Origin: Flavobacteriia bacterium 40-80 | GTDB lineage: Bacteria; Bacteroidota; Bacteroidia; Flavobacteriales_D; Crocinitomicaceae | DNA length: 64,000 nucleotides | Direction: 5' to 3' | Assembly (NCBI GenBank): GCA_001899145.1 | Contig: MKVF01000022.1 | Location: 1-64,000, forward strand | Part shown: positions 1 to 8,244 of the stretch, in pieces | Position numbering within the stretch: position 1 is the stretch's first letter | Layout: each line of letters starts with the position of its first letter | Made by a program: the position numbers and the translations under genes | Notes under the pieces: model-generated | The model's database searches: none | Seen by the model: the letters and a program-made list of their open reading frames with translations, nothing else | Told to the model about the DNA's origin: nothing

Positions 1-1003
1 CATTAATGATGTGCTGAACCGTTCGTTTCAGGATATGTATCCCGACAGGCCAATGTACCTGGAAATTGCATTTGGTGAATCGAACAAGAAAGTGGAAAAT
101 TTGTATATTTACAAGGAAGTGGTAAAAACAAGCAATGTGGTAGAGACAACACATCTGGTAGCGAAGGGAGATTATCGTTATGGCTATCAAGGTTCTGAGC
201 GTGACGACCAAGTAAAAGGCAGAGGAAATAGCTACACAACGGAGTTCCGCCAGTACGACCCGAGGTTAGGGCGTTGGTTGACGATTGACCCTGAGGCAGA
301 CAATATAGTTGATGAATCACCATATAATGGTATGGGAAATAATCCTATCGTTTATAATGATCCAGATGGGGACTGTCCTTGGTGTGCTTTAATTGATTAT
401 GCATGGCAAGTAGGAAGTAATTTAATTGAAGGGAAATCCGCATATGATGCTTTTATAGGAGATGTAGATTTTGTTTCTGTTGCGGTAAGCGCTATTCCTG
501 GTGGTAAAGGTATAATGAAAGGTACTAAGTTAATTGGAGAAGGATATACGCTTATTACTAACACAACTCTAAATAAAGGAGTAGAAGTAAAATCAAAAAA
601 AGAAATAATATTAGGTGGAACATCGAAGTATATTTCAAGTAAGGCAGTAACACAGCTTAAAAAAGTGAGTTCTGATAAAATGGTGAAAAAGGTGACATCA
701 AAAATGCAGAAACTTTCTAAAAAAGTAAATAATCAGGAAGCTAAACTTAAGAGAAAACCTAATCATGAAGGAACTAAAAAGAAAATTGATGTTTTAGGTT
801 CTAAGCTAGATGAAACCAGAAAGCAAGAAGTAGCAGTAAAAACACTTAATAAAGCTTTTGGTAAACTTGATGAAAAGGGATGGGAAGCTGTTCAAACGAA
901 CATAGAGAAAGGAGTAGAAACAACTTTGAAAGAAGCAAGTGAAAGTAGTAATAATGGTGATAAAAATCAGAATAATAGACCTTATCCCGTTCCTAGATTT
1001 TAG
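1..1003 (+). CDS. RHS repeat-associated core domain protein, C-terminal part (polymorphic toxin), 5' partial
   Basis: The reading frame is open to the left window edge (codons from base 2), so this is the 3' end of a larger RHS/YD-repeat gene. The conserved core is visible: YRYGYQGSERDDQ, then RQYDPRLGRWLTIDPEAD, then a YNGMGNNPIVYNDPDGD motif ending near base 369. In RHS proteins this core closes the shell and is followed by a variable C-terminal toxin tip. Here the tip is about 210 residues, rich in Lys, with a short apolar stretch (FVSVAVSAIPGGKG) and a probable coiled-coil region, ending in PYPVPRF. I recognise no catalytic motif in it. Base composition falls sharply after the core (36 G/C in 241-300, 16 in 541-600), typical of exchangeable tips. 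The toxic function is inferred from the family, not seen. Confidence 0.85.
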   Translation, partial: INDVLNRSFQDMYPDRPMYLEIAFGESNKKVENLYIYKEVVKTSNVVETTHLVAKGDYRYGYQGSERDDQVKGRGNSYTTEFRQYDPRLGRWLTIDPEADNIVDESPYNGMGNNPIVYNDPDGDCPWCALIDYAWQVGSNLIEGKSAYDAFIGDVDFVSVAVSAIPGGKGIMKGTKLIGEGYTLITNTTLNKGVEVKSKKEIILGGTSKYISSKAVTQLKKVSSDKMVKKVTSKMQKLSKKVNNQEAKLKRKPNHEGTKKKIDVLGSKLDETRKQEVAVKTLNKAFGKLDEKGWEAVQTNIEKGVETTLKEASESSNNGDKNQNNRPYPVPRF

Positions 1004-1006
1004 AAA

Positions 1007-1630
1007 ATGAAAAAAAAAGTATATCCATATTTAATTGTAGGTTTATTTATCTGTTCATTTGTAGGTTACGGACTTTATAATAAAGCGCAAATTAATCATA
1101 ATAAACAAAATGTATTAGCGTACGCCTTTGAAAGGAAAGGTCACCAAATGGGTAGATACGTGCCTCAATGGAAGTTTGTATACATTTATAAAGATAAACC
1201 TTATTTCGCTTTTATTTCTGGTGAACAATTTGGATATGGTAGTTGTTATGAACTGATTATTAACAAAAGCAAACCTAATAGACATAATGATTTAAATCCT
1301 CGGGAATATGAAGACACTAAAAGTGTTATTGTTTTCTTTGGATTAGATTTCAAAAAAGGAGATTACTTAAAGGTTTTTGAAAATGGTCAGGTAATTCGAG
1401 AATTTCCTATTGATAAAGATTTTGGCATAGAATTACCTTTAAGGGAGAAATATTATATCGAATTATATCGGGGGAAAAAATCTTATGCAAGATATGAATT
1501 TACTTTTTCTATTCCTTCCTTACAAAAATGCTATCCAATAGAGTTGGTATCTCCAGCAAAGAAAGTAAAGAAAATGATTTATTTCAATGAACAAGGGTTA
1601 TTTTCTGTAAAAGAAAATGATTTAGATTAG
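1007..1630 (+). CDS. Small membrane-anchored protein, candidate immunity or accessory protein of the RHS toxin
   Basis: This 207-residue protein is of unknown family. It begins with KKK and one hydrophobic helix (about residues 6-24), so it is an inner-membrane anchor or an uncleaved export signal, followed by about 180 residues rich in aromatic and basic residues with likely beta structure (KFVYIYKDKPYFAFISG). Only three bases separate it from the RHS stop codon, and it shares the AT-rich composition of the RHS tip, so the two are probably co-transcribed and were probably acquired together. Position directly behind a polymorphic toxin is where immunity genes usually lie, but nothing in the sequence proves this. 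There is no clear Shine-Dalgarno sequence, which is common in this phylum. Confidence 0.55.
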   Translation: MKKKVYPYLIVGLFICSFVGYGLYNKAQINHNKQNVLAYAFERKGHQMGRYVPQWKFVYIYKDKPYFAFISGEQFGYGSCYELIINKSKPNRHNDLNPREYEDTKSVIVFFGLDFKKGDYLKVFENGQVIREFPIDKDFGIELPLREKYYIELYRGKKSYARYEFTFSIPSLQKCYPIELVSPAKKVKKMIYFNEQGLFSVKENDLD

Positions 1631-2027
1631 GAGGCAACCGGGCAACCTCTAAGATTTTCTCAGAAAAGGGGGTAATGTCGCCAATGTGTTGATATGAATA
1701 ACTAAAAATTTAAGTGCCTTATGTTTAAACGATTACTTTTTATTAAAATTAAAAAATACTAAAAAATAAGTCAAGGTATTCCTTCAGGAATACTTTTTTT
1801 GTTCTTAGAAACGTTTAAAATAAGAAAAGTTGTATGTCGTGTATTCAATGTGTTGATGATCCAGCTGCGGTTGAGTATCAAATCATCTGCTGCTTTTTTT
1901 GTCCTGCTTTTTGTATGGAGCACAGTTTAAATATTCTATTTTAACTGTGAATCGCATTATAATCTATTCGAACAGAAGTGTGTAAAATTTGTATCTTTAC
2001 AAGGAGCTTATACACAAGTAATCAACA
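1631..2027. other. Gene-free stretch of 397 bases between the RHS locus and the spoIID-like gene
   Basis: I see no convincing gene. It holds a terminator hairpin (1773-1800), two copies of the 12-mer CAATGTGTTGAT (1682-1693 and 1846-1857), an imperfect inverted repeat CACAGTT...AACTGTG (1921-1949), and a promoter-like TATCTTTA on the plus strand at about 1992 that would point into the 3' end of the convergent gene. It looks like a boundary with remnants of rearrangement. Confidence 0.5.
1773..1800 (+). terminator. Rho-independent terminator downstream of the RHS pair
   Basis: A perfect 7-bp stem GTATTCC / GGAATAC encloses a TTCA loop and is followed at once by seven T. It lies about 140 bases after the last gene of the RHS pair and is oriented to end its transcript. 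Confidence 0.75.
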
Positions 2028-3230
2028 TCAAAAATTTTCCAGCTGCTCCTTAAAATCAGAAGTGTACCTGAAAAAATCTTCATCCTCCAGACTGACAATT
2101 TGTGCACCCGGAAAATAATAGATCGCGATCTGGCGGAAATTATACTGATAATACGCCATTTTCATGGCTCCTTCCTGGCACAACCCTACTCCGTGGCCAT
2201 AGCCGCGCCCTGTTAAGAGGACATCCGTTCCATCCGGAGAAACATTGAAAAAAGTTGACCGCAACCCAAAGTTAATCCGGATATCCCGTAAGGGAATTCC
2301 TAATACCGCACTTTGATAAAAGGCCATCCGGTCCGGTTGGTTAAAGGTGAAGATCAGCGGACCGAAAACTGTATCATTGATCGGATAATTGTATTTCTTT
2401 ACCAGAAAATCAGCCCATTCCTGCTGCGGGATCCGTTTTTCCCAAACGGCCTGTTTCGTATAAATGCAAAAGGTATCCCTGAACGAATTCAGATAAGGAA
2501 CATTGTTGTTCCAGACATATTGCGCTTCTGAGGTTTGTCCCCCGCAGTTCGCATGAAAATAAGCATCGATCAAATGACCGTGGTCATCTTTCATCACTAA
2601 ATTCCCGGTCTCCTTTACCGCCTGCTCTATGGATGGAGTAAAACGCATCATGCTGTGATACGCCTGGCAGTGAACCCGGTCACAAAGAGAAAAGCCCTCT
2701 TCTGCATGCTTATTAAAATACTTATACAAGTACGTTCTGGATATCAACGCCTGAACCTTATAATACTCCAGCTCCTTTCCTCCTCCTCCTTCCGATTCAA
2801 CCACTCCGGCTAGGTAATTACTGATATCTACAAGATTGACAATTGTTAATGATCCCTTGTCTGCAAAAATTTCAAAGTCATTCTGATACTTTCTGGTTTT
2901 GGATTTTGGTTCGGTCACCTGAACAGAGATATTATTATTCAGCTGATTTTCAACCAGACGGATCTTGCTGAACTTTCCAACAGTTTGGTAATTGTATTTC
3001 AGCTCTACCAAATTATCAGGCGTGACAGACAGCTGGGCAGACTCATTCGGAAGAATAGCGGCTACAAAGCCGGTGTCATTATAAATGCTGTAGCTTCCTT
3101 TATCGTAATCAAAAATAACCTTTTTAGCAGCATAATCACGGAAAATGCCGATACGGAGCTGTTGGCCGTAAGCCGCGCAGCAACAAACGAAGACAATCAG
3201 AAAACTCCAGATGTATTTTGTACCTTTCAA
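2028..3230 (-). CDS. SpoIID/LytB domain protein, exported
   Basis: This 400-residue protein starts with a signal peptide (about residues 1-22, ending AAYGQ), so it is exported to the periplasm. The SpoIID/LytB domain fills roughly residues 130-380, with the typical segments AGVVESEGGG, CDRVHCQAYH, YFHANCGGQTSEAQYVW and GRGYGHGVGLCQEGAMKMA. SpoIID is a lytic transglycosylase acting on denuded glycan strands during sporulation. This organism is not expected to sporulate, so the Bacteroidota homologues probably trim peptidoglycan in growth or division (inference). Its start overlaps the lpxB stop by four bases, making it the last gene of a surE-membrane protein-lpxB-spoIID operon devoted partly to the envelope. 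Confidence 0.85.
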   Translation of the reverse strand: MKGTKYIWSFLIVFVCCCAAYGQQLRIGIFRDYAAKKVIFDYDKGSYSIYNDTGFVAAILPNESAQLSVTPDNLVELKYNYQTVGKFSKIRLVENQLNNNISVQVTEPKSKTRKYQNDFEIFADKGSLTIVNLVDISNYLAGVVESEGGGGKELEYYKVQALISRTYLYKYFNKHAEEGFSLCDRVHCQAYHSMMRFTPSIEQAVKETGNLVMKDDHGHLIDAYFHANCGGQTSEAQYVWNNNVPYLNSFRDTFCIYTKQAVWEKRIPQQEWADFLVKKYNYPINDTVFGPLIFTFNQPDRMAFYQSAVLGIPLRDIRINFGLRSTFFNVSPDGTDVLLTGRGYGHGVGLCQEGAMKMAYYQYNFRQIAIYYFPGAQIVSLEDEDFFRYTSDFKEQLENF

Positions 3231-4351
3231 TATAATTGTGCGACTATTTTTTCAGCGGCTTTTTTGCTCGCTCCACCCGTTCCCAATGATTTAATCAACT
3301 GATCGTATTTCTCTTCCAGCTGTTTTCTGCCCGGTGTTCCCTGCTCCAGCTTTTTCAATTCTTCCGTAATTTTTTCAGGATTACAATCATCCTGAATCAG
3401 CTCTTTCACCACTTCTTCATCCATGATCAGATTTACCAGGGAAATATAATTTACCTTGATCAGCGATTTCGCGATCCGGTAGGAAAGCGGATTCCCTATA
3501 TAGCAAACTACTTCCGGAACACGAAACAAAGCCGTTTCAAGCGTTGCCGTTCCTGAGGTAACAATTCCTAAACTCGCATTGTCTAACAGTGAATATGTTT
3601 CTCCGAAAACAATAGAGCAATTTTCTGAAATAAATGAATTGTAATAAGATGCGTCTATCGCCGGCGCTCCGGCAATCACCACCTGGTAATCCGGAAAATT
3701 TTTTGCTGCTTCCAGCATGACAGGCAGCTTTTTGGAGATTTCCTGCTTTCTGCTGCCCGGAAGAACCGCTAAAATTCTTTTACCGGAAAGTGAATGCTTT
3801 TTTCGGAAGTCTTCCTTTGGTTGCGCTTTAAACTTCTCAATGGCATCCAGCAATGGATGTCCCACATATTCCACCGGATAATCAAATTTTTTATAAAAAT
3901 CTGTTTCAAAAGGCAGGATCGTCAGCATTACATCCACACTTTCCCGGATCTTATACACTCTTTTCTGCTTCCACGCCCAGATTTGCGGCGAAATGTAATA
4001 AACTACCCTGATTCCTTTTTTCTTTGCCCATTCTGCAATGCGCAGGTTAAATCCGGGGTAATCTATCAATACCAGGATATCCGGGTTAAAGGCTTCTATG
4101 TCTTTTTTACAAAAAGAAATATTTCCCAGAATGGTTTTGAGATTCAACAACACTTCCACGAATCCCATAAACGCGAGGTCCTTGATGTGCTTTACCGGAG
4201 TTCCCAGCTCCTTGCTCATCAGATCTCCGCCCCAAAAACGATACATTGCCTGCGGTAAAAGCCGTACGAGCTCATGCGCCAGATTTGCTCCGTGCAGATC
4301 TCCCGATGCTTCGCCGGCTATAAGATATATTTTCGGTGGTTTCGCCGTCAT
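3227..4351 (-). CDS. lpxB: Lipid-A-disaccharide synthase
   Basis: LpxB condenses UDP-2,3-diacylglucosamine with lipid X to form the beta-1,6 disaccharide of lipid A, at the inner membrane. The protein is 374 residues, normal for the family. Typical GT19 segments are visible: AGEASGDLHGANLA near the N-terminus, LVLIDYPGFNLRIA, VGHPLLD, LPGSRKQEI and the C-terminal SGTATLETAL. Its start codon directly abuts the stop of the upstream small membrane-protein gene and its stop overlaps the spoIID-like start by four bases, so it is translated within a tight operon. Start choice is firm because MTAKPPKIYLIAGEASGD gives the usual N-terminus. Confidence 0.95.
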   Translation of the reverse strand: MTAKPPKIYLIAGEASGDLHGANLAHELVRLLPQAMYRFWGGDLMSKELGTPVKHIKDLAFMGFVEVLLNLKTILGNISFCKKDIEAFNPDILVLIDYPGFNLRIAEWAKKKGIRVVYYISPQIWAWKQKRVYKIRESVDVMLTILPFETDFYKKFDYPVEYVGHPLLDAIEKFKAQPKEDFRKKHSLSGKRILAVLPGSRKQEISKKLPVMLEAAKNFPDYQVVIAGAPAIDASYYNSFISENCSIVFGETYSLLDNASLGIVTSGTATLETALFRVPEVVCYIGNPLSYRIAKSLIKVNYISLVNLIMDEEVVKELIQDDCNPEKITEELKKLEQGTPGRKQLEEKYDQLIKSLGTGGASKKAAEKIVAQLY

Positions 4352-4654
4352 TTACAATGCATATTTGATAATCATCACTACTATAAAATTAATGATAGTC
4401 GCATAAATCACGCCATAGCCCAGATTCCACTTTTCTTTTTTCAAAAAACGGTGAAACCAGAAAAGGTTCGGAATGGATGCCAGCGAAAGCACCTGCGCCT
4501 GAACAGCGTGATAAAACGTCAGGTTATGCCAGATCGCCGTATTTCCGCGGAAATAATATAAAATCAATGCAACGACAGGAATCGCTGCAGTAATCGTTAA
4601 TATTCCTATTATCAACCCGATAGTGTGTTGTTTACTCCAAAAATTTCTTCTCAT
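4352..4654 (-). CDS. Small integral membrane protein of unknown function
   Basis: A 100-residue protein with three likely transmembrane helices (about residues 12-33, 52-66 and 80-99) and a basic loop (RFLKKEKW) between the last two. I do not recognise a family. It sits between surE and lpxB with four bases and zero bases of spacing, so it is certainly part of that operon. Because its neighbour makes lipid A, an envelope role is possible but unproven. Confidence 0.75.
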   Translation of the reverse strand: MRRNFWSKQHTIGLIIGILTITAAIPVVALILYYFRGNTAIWHNLTFYHAVQAQVLSLASIPNLFWFHRFLKKEKWNLGYGVIYATIINFIVVMIIKYAL

Positions 4655-4658
4655 AATT

Positions 4659-5426
4659 TTAAAAATCCCAGTTATTAATTTCCGATATCAGGTGATAGGC
4701 CGTCATATCAAAATGAATCGGAACGACGCTCGCATAATGTTTTTTCAGCGCATACAAATCCGTATCTTCTCCCAAATCACGGTTTTCAAATTCACCTGCC
4801 AGCCAGTAATATTTACGTCCGTGCTGGTCTTTGCGTTCGTTCAATTCATCTTTCCAGTAGGCTTTTGCTGCACGGCACACTTTAATTCCTTTCAGCTTTT
4901 CAGCAGGAATGTCCGGAATATTTACATTCAGGCACAAACCTTCCGGTAATTTTGACGACAGCATTTTCTGAATGACCTGTCTCACCACCACTTTTGAGCC
5001 TTCAAAATCTGCTTTTGCTTCAAAGCTGTCCAAAGAAAACCCAACAGAGGGAATACCTTCTATGGCTCCTTCCACCGCTGCAGACATTGTGCCCGAATAT
5101 AATACGCTGATACTTGTATTTGCTCCGTGATTAATTCCCGAAACAACCAGATCCGGCTTTCTTTCCTTCAGAAAGTGCCGCGCCATTTTAATGCAATCCA
5201 CAGGCGTTCCGGTACACGAATAAGCCTGATAATCCGGATAAAGTCCCGATTCATCCAGGCGAATGATGTTGTTTACTGTTATGGCATGCCCCATTCCGGA
5301 TTGTGGTTTGTCTGGTGCAATGATCAGTAAATCGCCAAATTCAGCAGCCACTTTAATAAGCGCTTTTATACCTTTTGAGGAAATACCATCATCATTGGTT
5401 ACAACAATCAGCGGTTTTTCAGCCAT
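4659..5426 (-). CDS. surE: 5'-nucleotidase SurE
   Basis: SurE is a metal-dependent survival phosphatase that removes phosphate from nucleoside 5'/3'-monophosphates and, in some species, short polyphosphate. The 255-residue protein has the family signature from the start: VTNDDGISSKGI (the metal-binding Asp pair), PQSGMGHAITV, and VSGINHGANTSISVLYSGT with the metal-ligand Asn. It is the first gene of the operon. A promoter-like TAATTTCG lies about 20 bases upstream on the minus strand, a variant of the Bacteroidota -7 element. Confidence 0.95.
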   Translation of the reverse strand: MAEKPLIVVTNDDGISSKGIKALIKVAAEFGDLLIIAPDKPQSGMGHAITVNNIIRLDESGLYPDYQAYSCTGTPVDCIKMARHFLKERKPDLVVSGINHGANTSISVLYSGTMSAAVEGAIEGIPSVGFSLDSFEAKADFEGSKVVVRQVIQKMLSSKLPEGLCLNVNIPDIPAEKLKGIKVCRAAKAYWKDELNERKDQHGRKYYWLAGEFENRDLGEDTDLYALKKHYASVVPIHFDMTAYHLISEINNWDF

Positions 5427-5594
5427 TGGAAATTGGTTTTAACTTCCTGCGAAATTAGTGAAAAAAGCGGTTTTTTCTATTTAATTTTCTCTAAGTTAAA
5501 CCACCGAAGCTGATTTAAGGTCGCCGATCAGAGCATTTTTCAAAACCGGATTCTTAATTATTCCTGAAAATCTTTTTGCTGCATCGGAACCTTC

Positions 5595-7181
5595 TTATAC
5601 CGGAGAAACTTTTACTTCTCTCCATTTTTCGTAACGATTTTTCATTGCAGGAAATAATAAAATAATCAGGATCATAAGAACACTCAGAATCATCATATAT
5701 TCATAATAATCCATTCCTGTTCTAATTTGAGCTTGTTTCATTACCTCCTGATAAAATGTCTTTATTCCCGCTTTATCCGGATTTGTCATCAGCCCTTTTT
5801 CAGCAAGCATATAAGCTCTGGATCTAAGCTCCTGACGTATTACCGGATTATCTGCAGTAAGATGATCACGAAATACCTGAAAATGCTTACTCTTATGACC
5901 AAGCTCAAAATAATTAATAATAGCAATAGACGACGTAAATCCTAAGAATCGAACAGCAAGGCAAATAGCCGCAGCGGAAATACTGTAAATTTCCTTTACC
6001 GTAGAGATAACAAACAAAATAGCAGGAACCATTATCAGTCCCGTTCCTATTCCGTGCGCAATCAAAGGAGTCCAGTAAAGTGTCTCATTTCCTGTGTTTT
6101 CAAAACGAAAAAACATCAGGTAGTGAAAAAGAAAAAGAAATGTAAATCCGGTAATCCAGATATATTTTACGGGAACATTTTTTAGCGTCCAGATCCCGGC
6201 CAGAGATACTCCGATAATAATTCCCGCAATATCAAAAATACTCAGATAAGACAAATGTTCAGGATCCAATCCGAAGATCGTTGAAAAATGCTGGTTGGAA
6301 AGCTGAATCGAAAACCGTTCAATATACATAATATACAGGACCAATATTCCCATCCAGAAGCGACGGCTTTTAAACACATCCAGTTTAATATACATCCTTT
6401 TCAGGTGTTTCTGTCGAAACTTAAACAGAAAAAAGAAAAGCAAAATCACCAGCAGACACAGACGAATCTGTTCATCAGAAAACCAGTAACGTTCCTGCCC
6501 GTAAACGGCCATATAGCCAATGGAGATGAAGATGCCTCCGTAAAAAATAAAGCTTGGCCAGTCAAGGGAGTAAAGCGGATAAGGACGGACATGTCTGAAA
6601 TTTTTCATAAACAGGACGATCATAAATAATCCGGGAAGAAAACTAAATCCGGAAAAAGCATACAGCTGCTTAAAATTTATGTCATCCAGAAAGGAAGCAA
6701 AGACCAGATTATTAAATGGTGAGCTCACCAAAAGCAATCCAAAAAAGACAGAATAGCTGGTAACCTTGGCTCTGGAACTCTCAATACGTGAAAAAATCAT
6801 TGACATAGATAAGTTTACAGCACTCGCAAACAGCATTCCCTGAATAAAACGAAGAGGAAATACCCAGTTAATATCTGTAATACAATACATCAGAATGCAG
6901 TTAAGAATCTGCAGTCCGTGAAACAGAATATAATAGGTCTTTATGGGGAAAAATAAAAAAAACCGGCGTTCCAGAATATAAAAGCCGACAAATCCTGCGT
7001 AGAACAACACGATCAAAAATTGTGCATCATTCGGCTGACAACCGTAATATCCTGCTGTCGCATTGCTGTTTATTCCCGGAAGAAAAAAGAGCATCATACT
7101 CGGCATCAGGCAGCTGAAAAGTATTAAGCGGATAAGCCACTCCGGTACCCAGCTGTGGAACGATTTGGATAATTCTATCAT
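5595..7181 (-). CDS. MFS drug-efflux transporter, DHA2 (EmrB-like) type
   Basis: A very hydrophobic protein of about 528 residues with roughly 14 membrane helices, matching the 14-helix DHA2 proton-driven drug exporters. The family-typical basic loop after helix 2/3 is weak, and a large soluble loop before the last helix (HKSKHFQVFRDHLTADNP onwards) is the kind seen in Bacteroidota members. I chose the ATG at 7181 (MIELSKSF), one base after the stop of the hlyD gene; an ATG eight codons upstream (7205) lies inside hlyD and is less likely. With the upstream HlyD adaptor and TolC channel it should form a tripartite pump. The substrate is not visible. Confidence 0.85.
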   Translation of the reverse strand: MIELSKSFHSWVPEWLIRLILFSCLMPSMMLFFLPGINSNATAGYYGCQPNDAQFLIVLFYAGFVGFYILERRFFLFFPIKTYYILFHGLQILNCILMYCITDINWVFPLRFIQGMLFASAVNLSMSMIFSRIESSRAKVTSYSVFFGLLLVSSPFNNLVFASFLDDINFKQLYAFSGFSFLPGLFMIVLFMKNFRHVRPYPLYSLDWPSFIFYGGIFISIGYMAVYGQERYWFSDEQIRLCLLVILLFFFLFKFRQKHLKRMYIKLDVFKSRRFWMGILVLYIMYIERFSIQLSNQHFSTIFGLDPEHLSYLSIFDIAGIIIGVSLAGIWTLKNVPVKYIWITGFTFLFLFHYLMFFRFENTGNETLYWTPLIAHGIGTGLIMVPAILFVISTVKEIYSISAAAICLAVRFLGFTSSIAIINYFELGHKSKHFQVFRDHLTADNPVIRQELRSRAYMLAEKGLMTNPDKAGIKTFYQEVMKQAQIRTGMDYYEYMMILSVLMILIILLFPAMKNRYEKWREVKVSPV

Positions 7182-7182
7182 A

Positions 7183-8244
7183 TTAGTTTTTTGGGATCCA
7201 CACATTCACGTTCATCCCTGAACGAAGATACGTTCTGGCAGTTTTATCGTCCAGTTCAATTCTTACAGGAATGCGCTGAACAATTTTTACATAATTTCCT
7301 GTAGCATTGTCCGGAGGAAGAAGACTGAAAGCAGAACCTGTTGCCGGAGCGATAGAAATGACTTTTCCGGTAAATGTTTTATCGGGAAAGGCATCTGCAA
7401 CCACTTTTACTTTATCATTGAGCTGAATATTACGTATCTGTGTTTCTTTGTAATTGGCAATAATCCATGTCGGTGTTTCGTCATTGACAATAAAGCCCAA
7501 GACTTCTCCCGGATTAATCATCTGGCCTGCTTCAATACTCCGCTTACCCATTCTTCCATTATAAGGAGCTGTAATAACAGTATAGGAAACATCCAGATTT
7601 TTTCTTCCAAGCAATGCGGACAGTCTTTTTTTCTCTGCTTCTACTACTTGCTTTTTCACTTCAATATCTTCGGACTCTGCTTTTCCTGCCAGAAGCTCTT
7701 GCTCTAATGAAGACAATTCACTTTTCATTACTTCCAGCTCAGATTGTACCATTTCCAGCTTCTGTGCAGTAGAAGACTGTTGATCATGCAGGTATTTGTA
7801 ACGTTCAAATTCCAGATTCTGCTTCCATACTTTCGCTGTCTGAGCGCTTATTTTCTTCTCCAGCGCATCATTTTTACGACTCTGAATATCTTTTTGACTG
7901 TTCAGTACAGCTATATTGGCATCTTCTCTGTCAATCAACGCTTGTTGCTGCTTTTCTTCATAAAGATATTCTCTGGAATCAACCAGCAGCAGGGTATCTC
8001 CCTTTTTAACCTCCTGGTTATCATTATACCTTACTTCTACAATAAATCCACCCACCCGTGAAATAACCGGATTTATATATTCTGAAACTTGCGCATCATT
8101 GGTATATTCATAATTTATATTCTCGAACAATTTTCTTATTCCCCATCCAATTAAAATGAGTACTACAAGAAAAGCAAACCAGTTGGTAAGTTTCGTAATC
8201 TGCTGGTCGCTCAATGTCCATTTCCAGCTTCTTCTCTTCTTCAT
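7183..8244 (-). CDS. HlyD/EmrA-family membrane fusion protein (efflux adaptor)
   Basis: This 353-residue protein bridges the inner-membrane exporter and the TolC channel. It has a short cytoplasmic N-terminus, one transmembrane helix (about residues 20-40), the split biotinyl-lipoyl domain (VISRVGGFIVEVRYNDNQEV and, later, TAPYNGRMGKRSIEAGQMI) separated by a long coiled-coil hairpin rich in Glu, Lys and Gln (about residues 95-215), and a beta-barrel domain ending PVRIELDD. The arrangement is that of EmrA. It overlaps the tolC-like stop by four bases, and the MFS gene begins one base after its stop. Confidence 0.92.
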   Translation of the reverse strand: MKKRRSWKWTLSDQQITKLTNWFAFLVVLILIGWGIRKLFENINYEYTNDAQVSEYINPVISRVGGFIVEVRYNDNQEVKKGDTLLLVDSREYLYEEKQQQALIDREDANIAVLNSQKDIQSRKNDALEKKISAQTAKVWKQNLEFERYKYLHDQQSSTAQKLEMVQSELEVMKSELSSLEQELLAGKAESEDIEVKKQVVEAEKKRLSALLGRKNLDVSYTVITAPYNGRMGKRSIEAGQMINPGEVLGFIVNDETPTWIIANYKETQIRNIQLNDKVKVVADAFPDKTFTGKVISIAPATGSAFSLLPPDNATGNYVKIVQRIPVRIELDDKTARTYLRSGMNVNVWIPKN

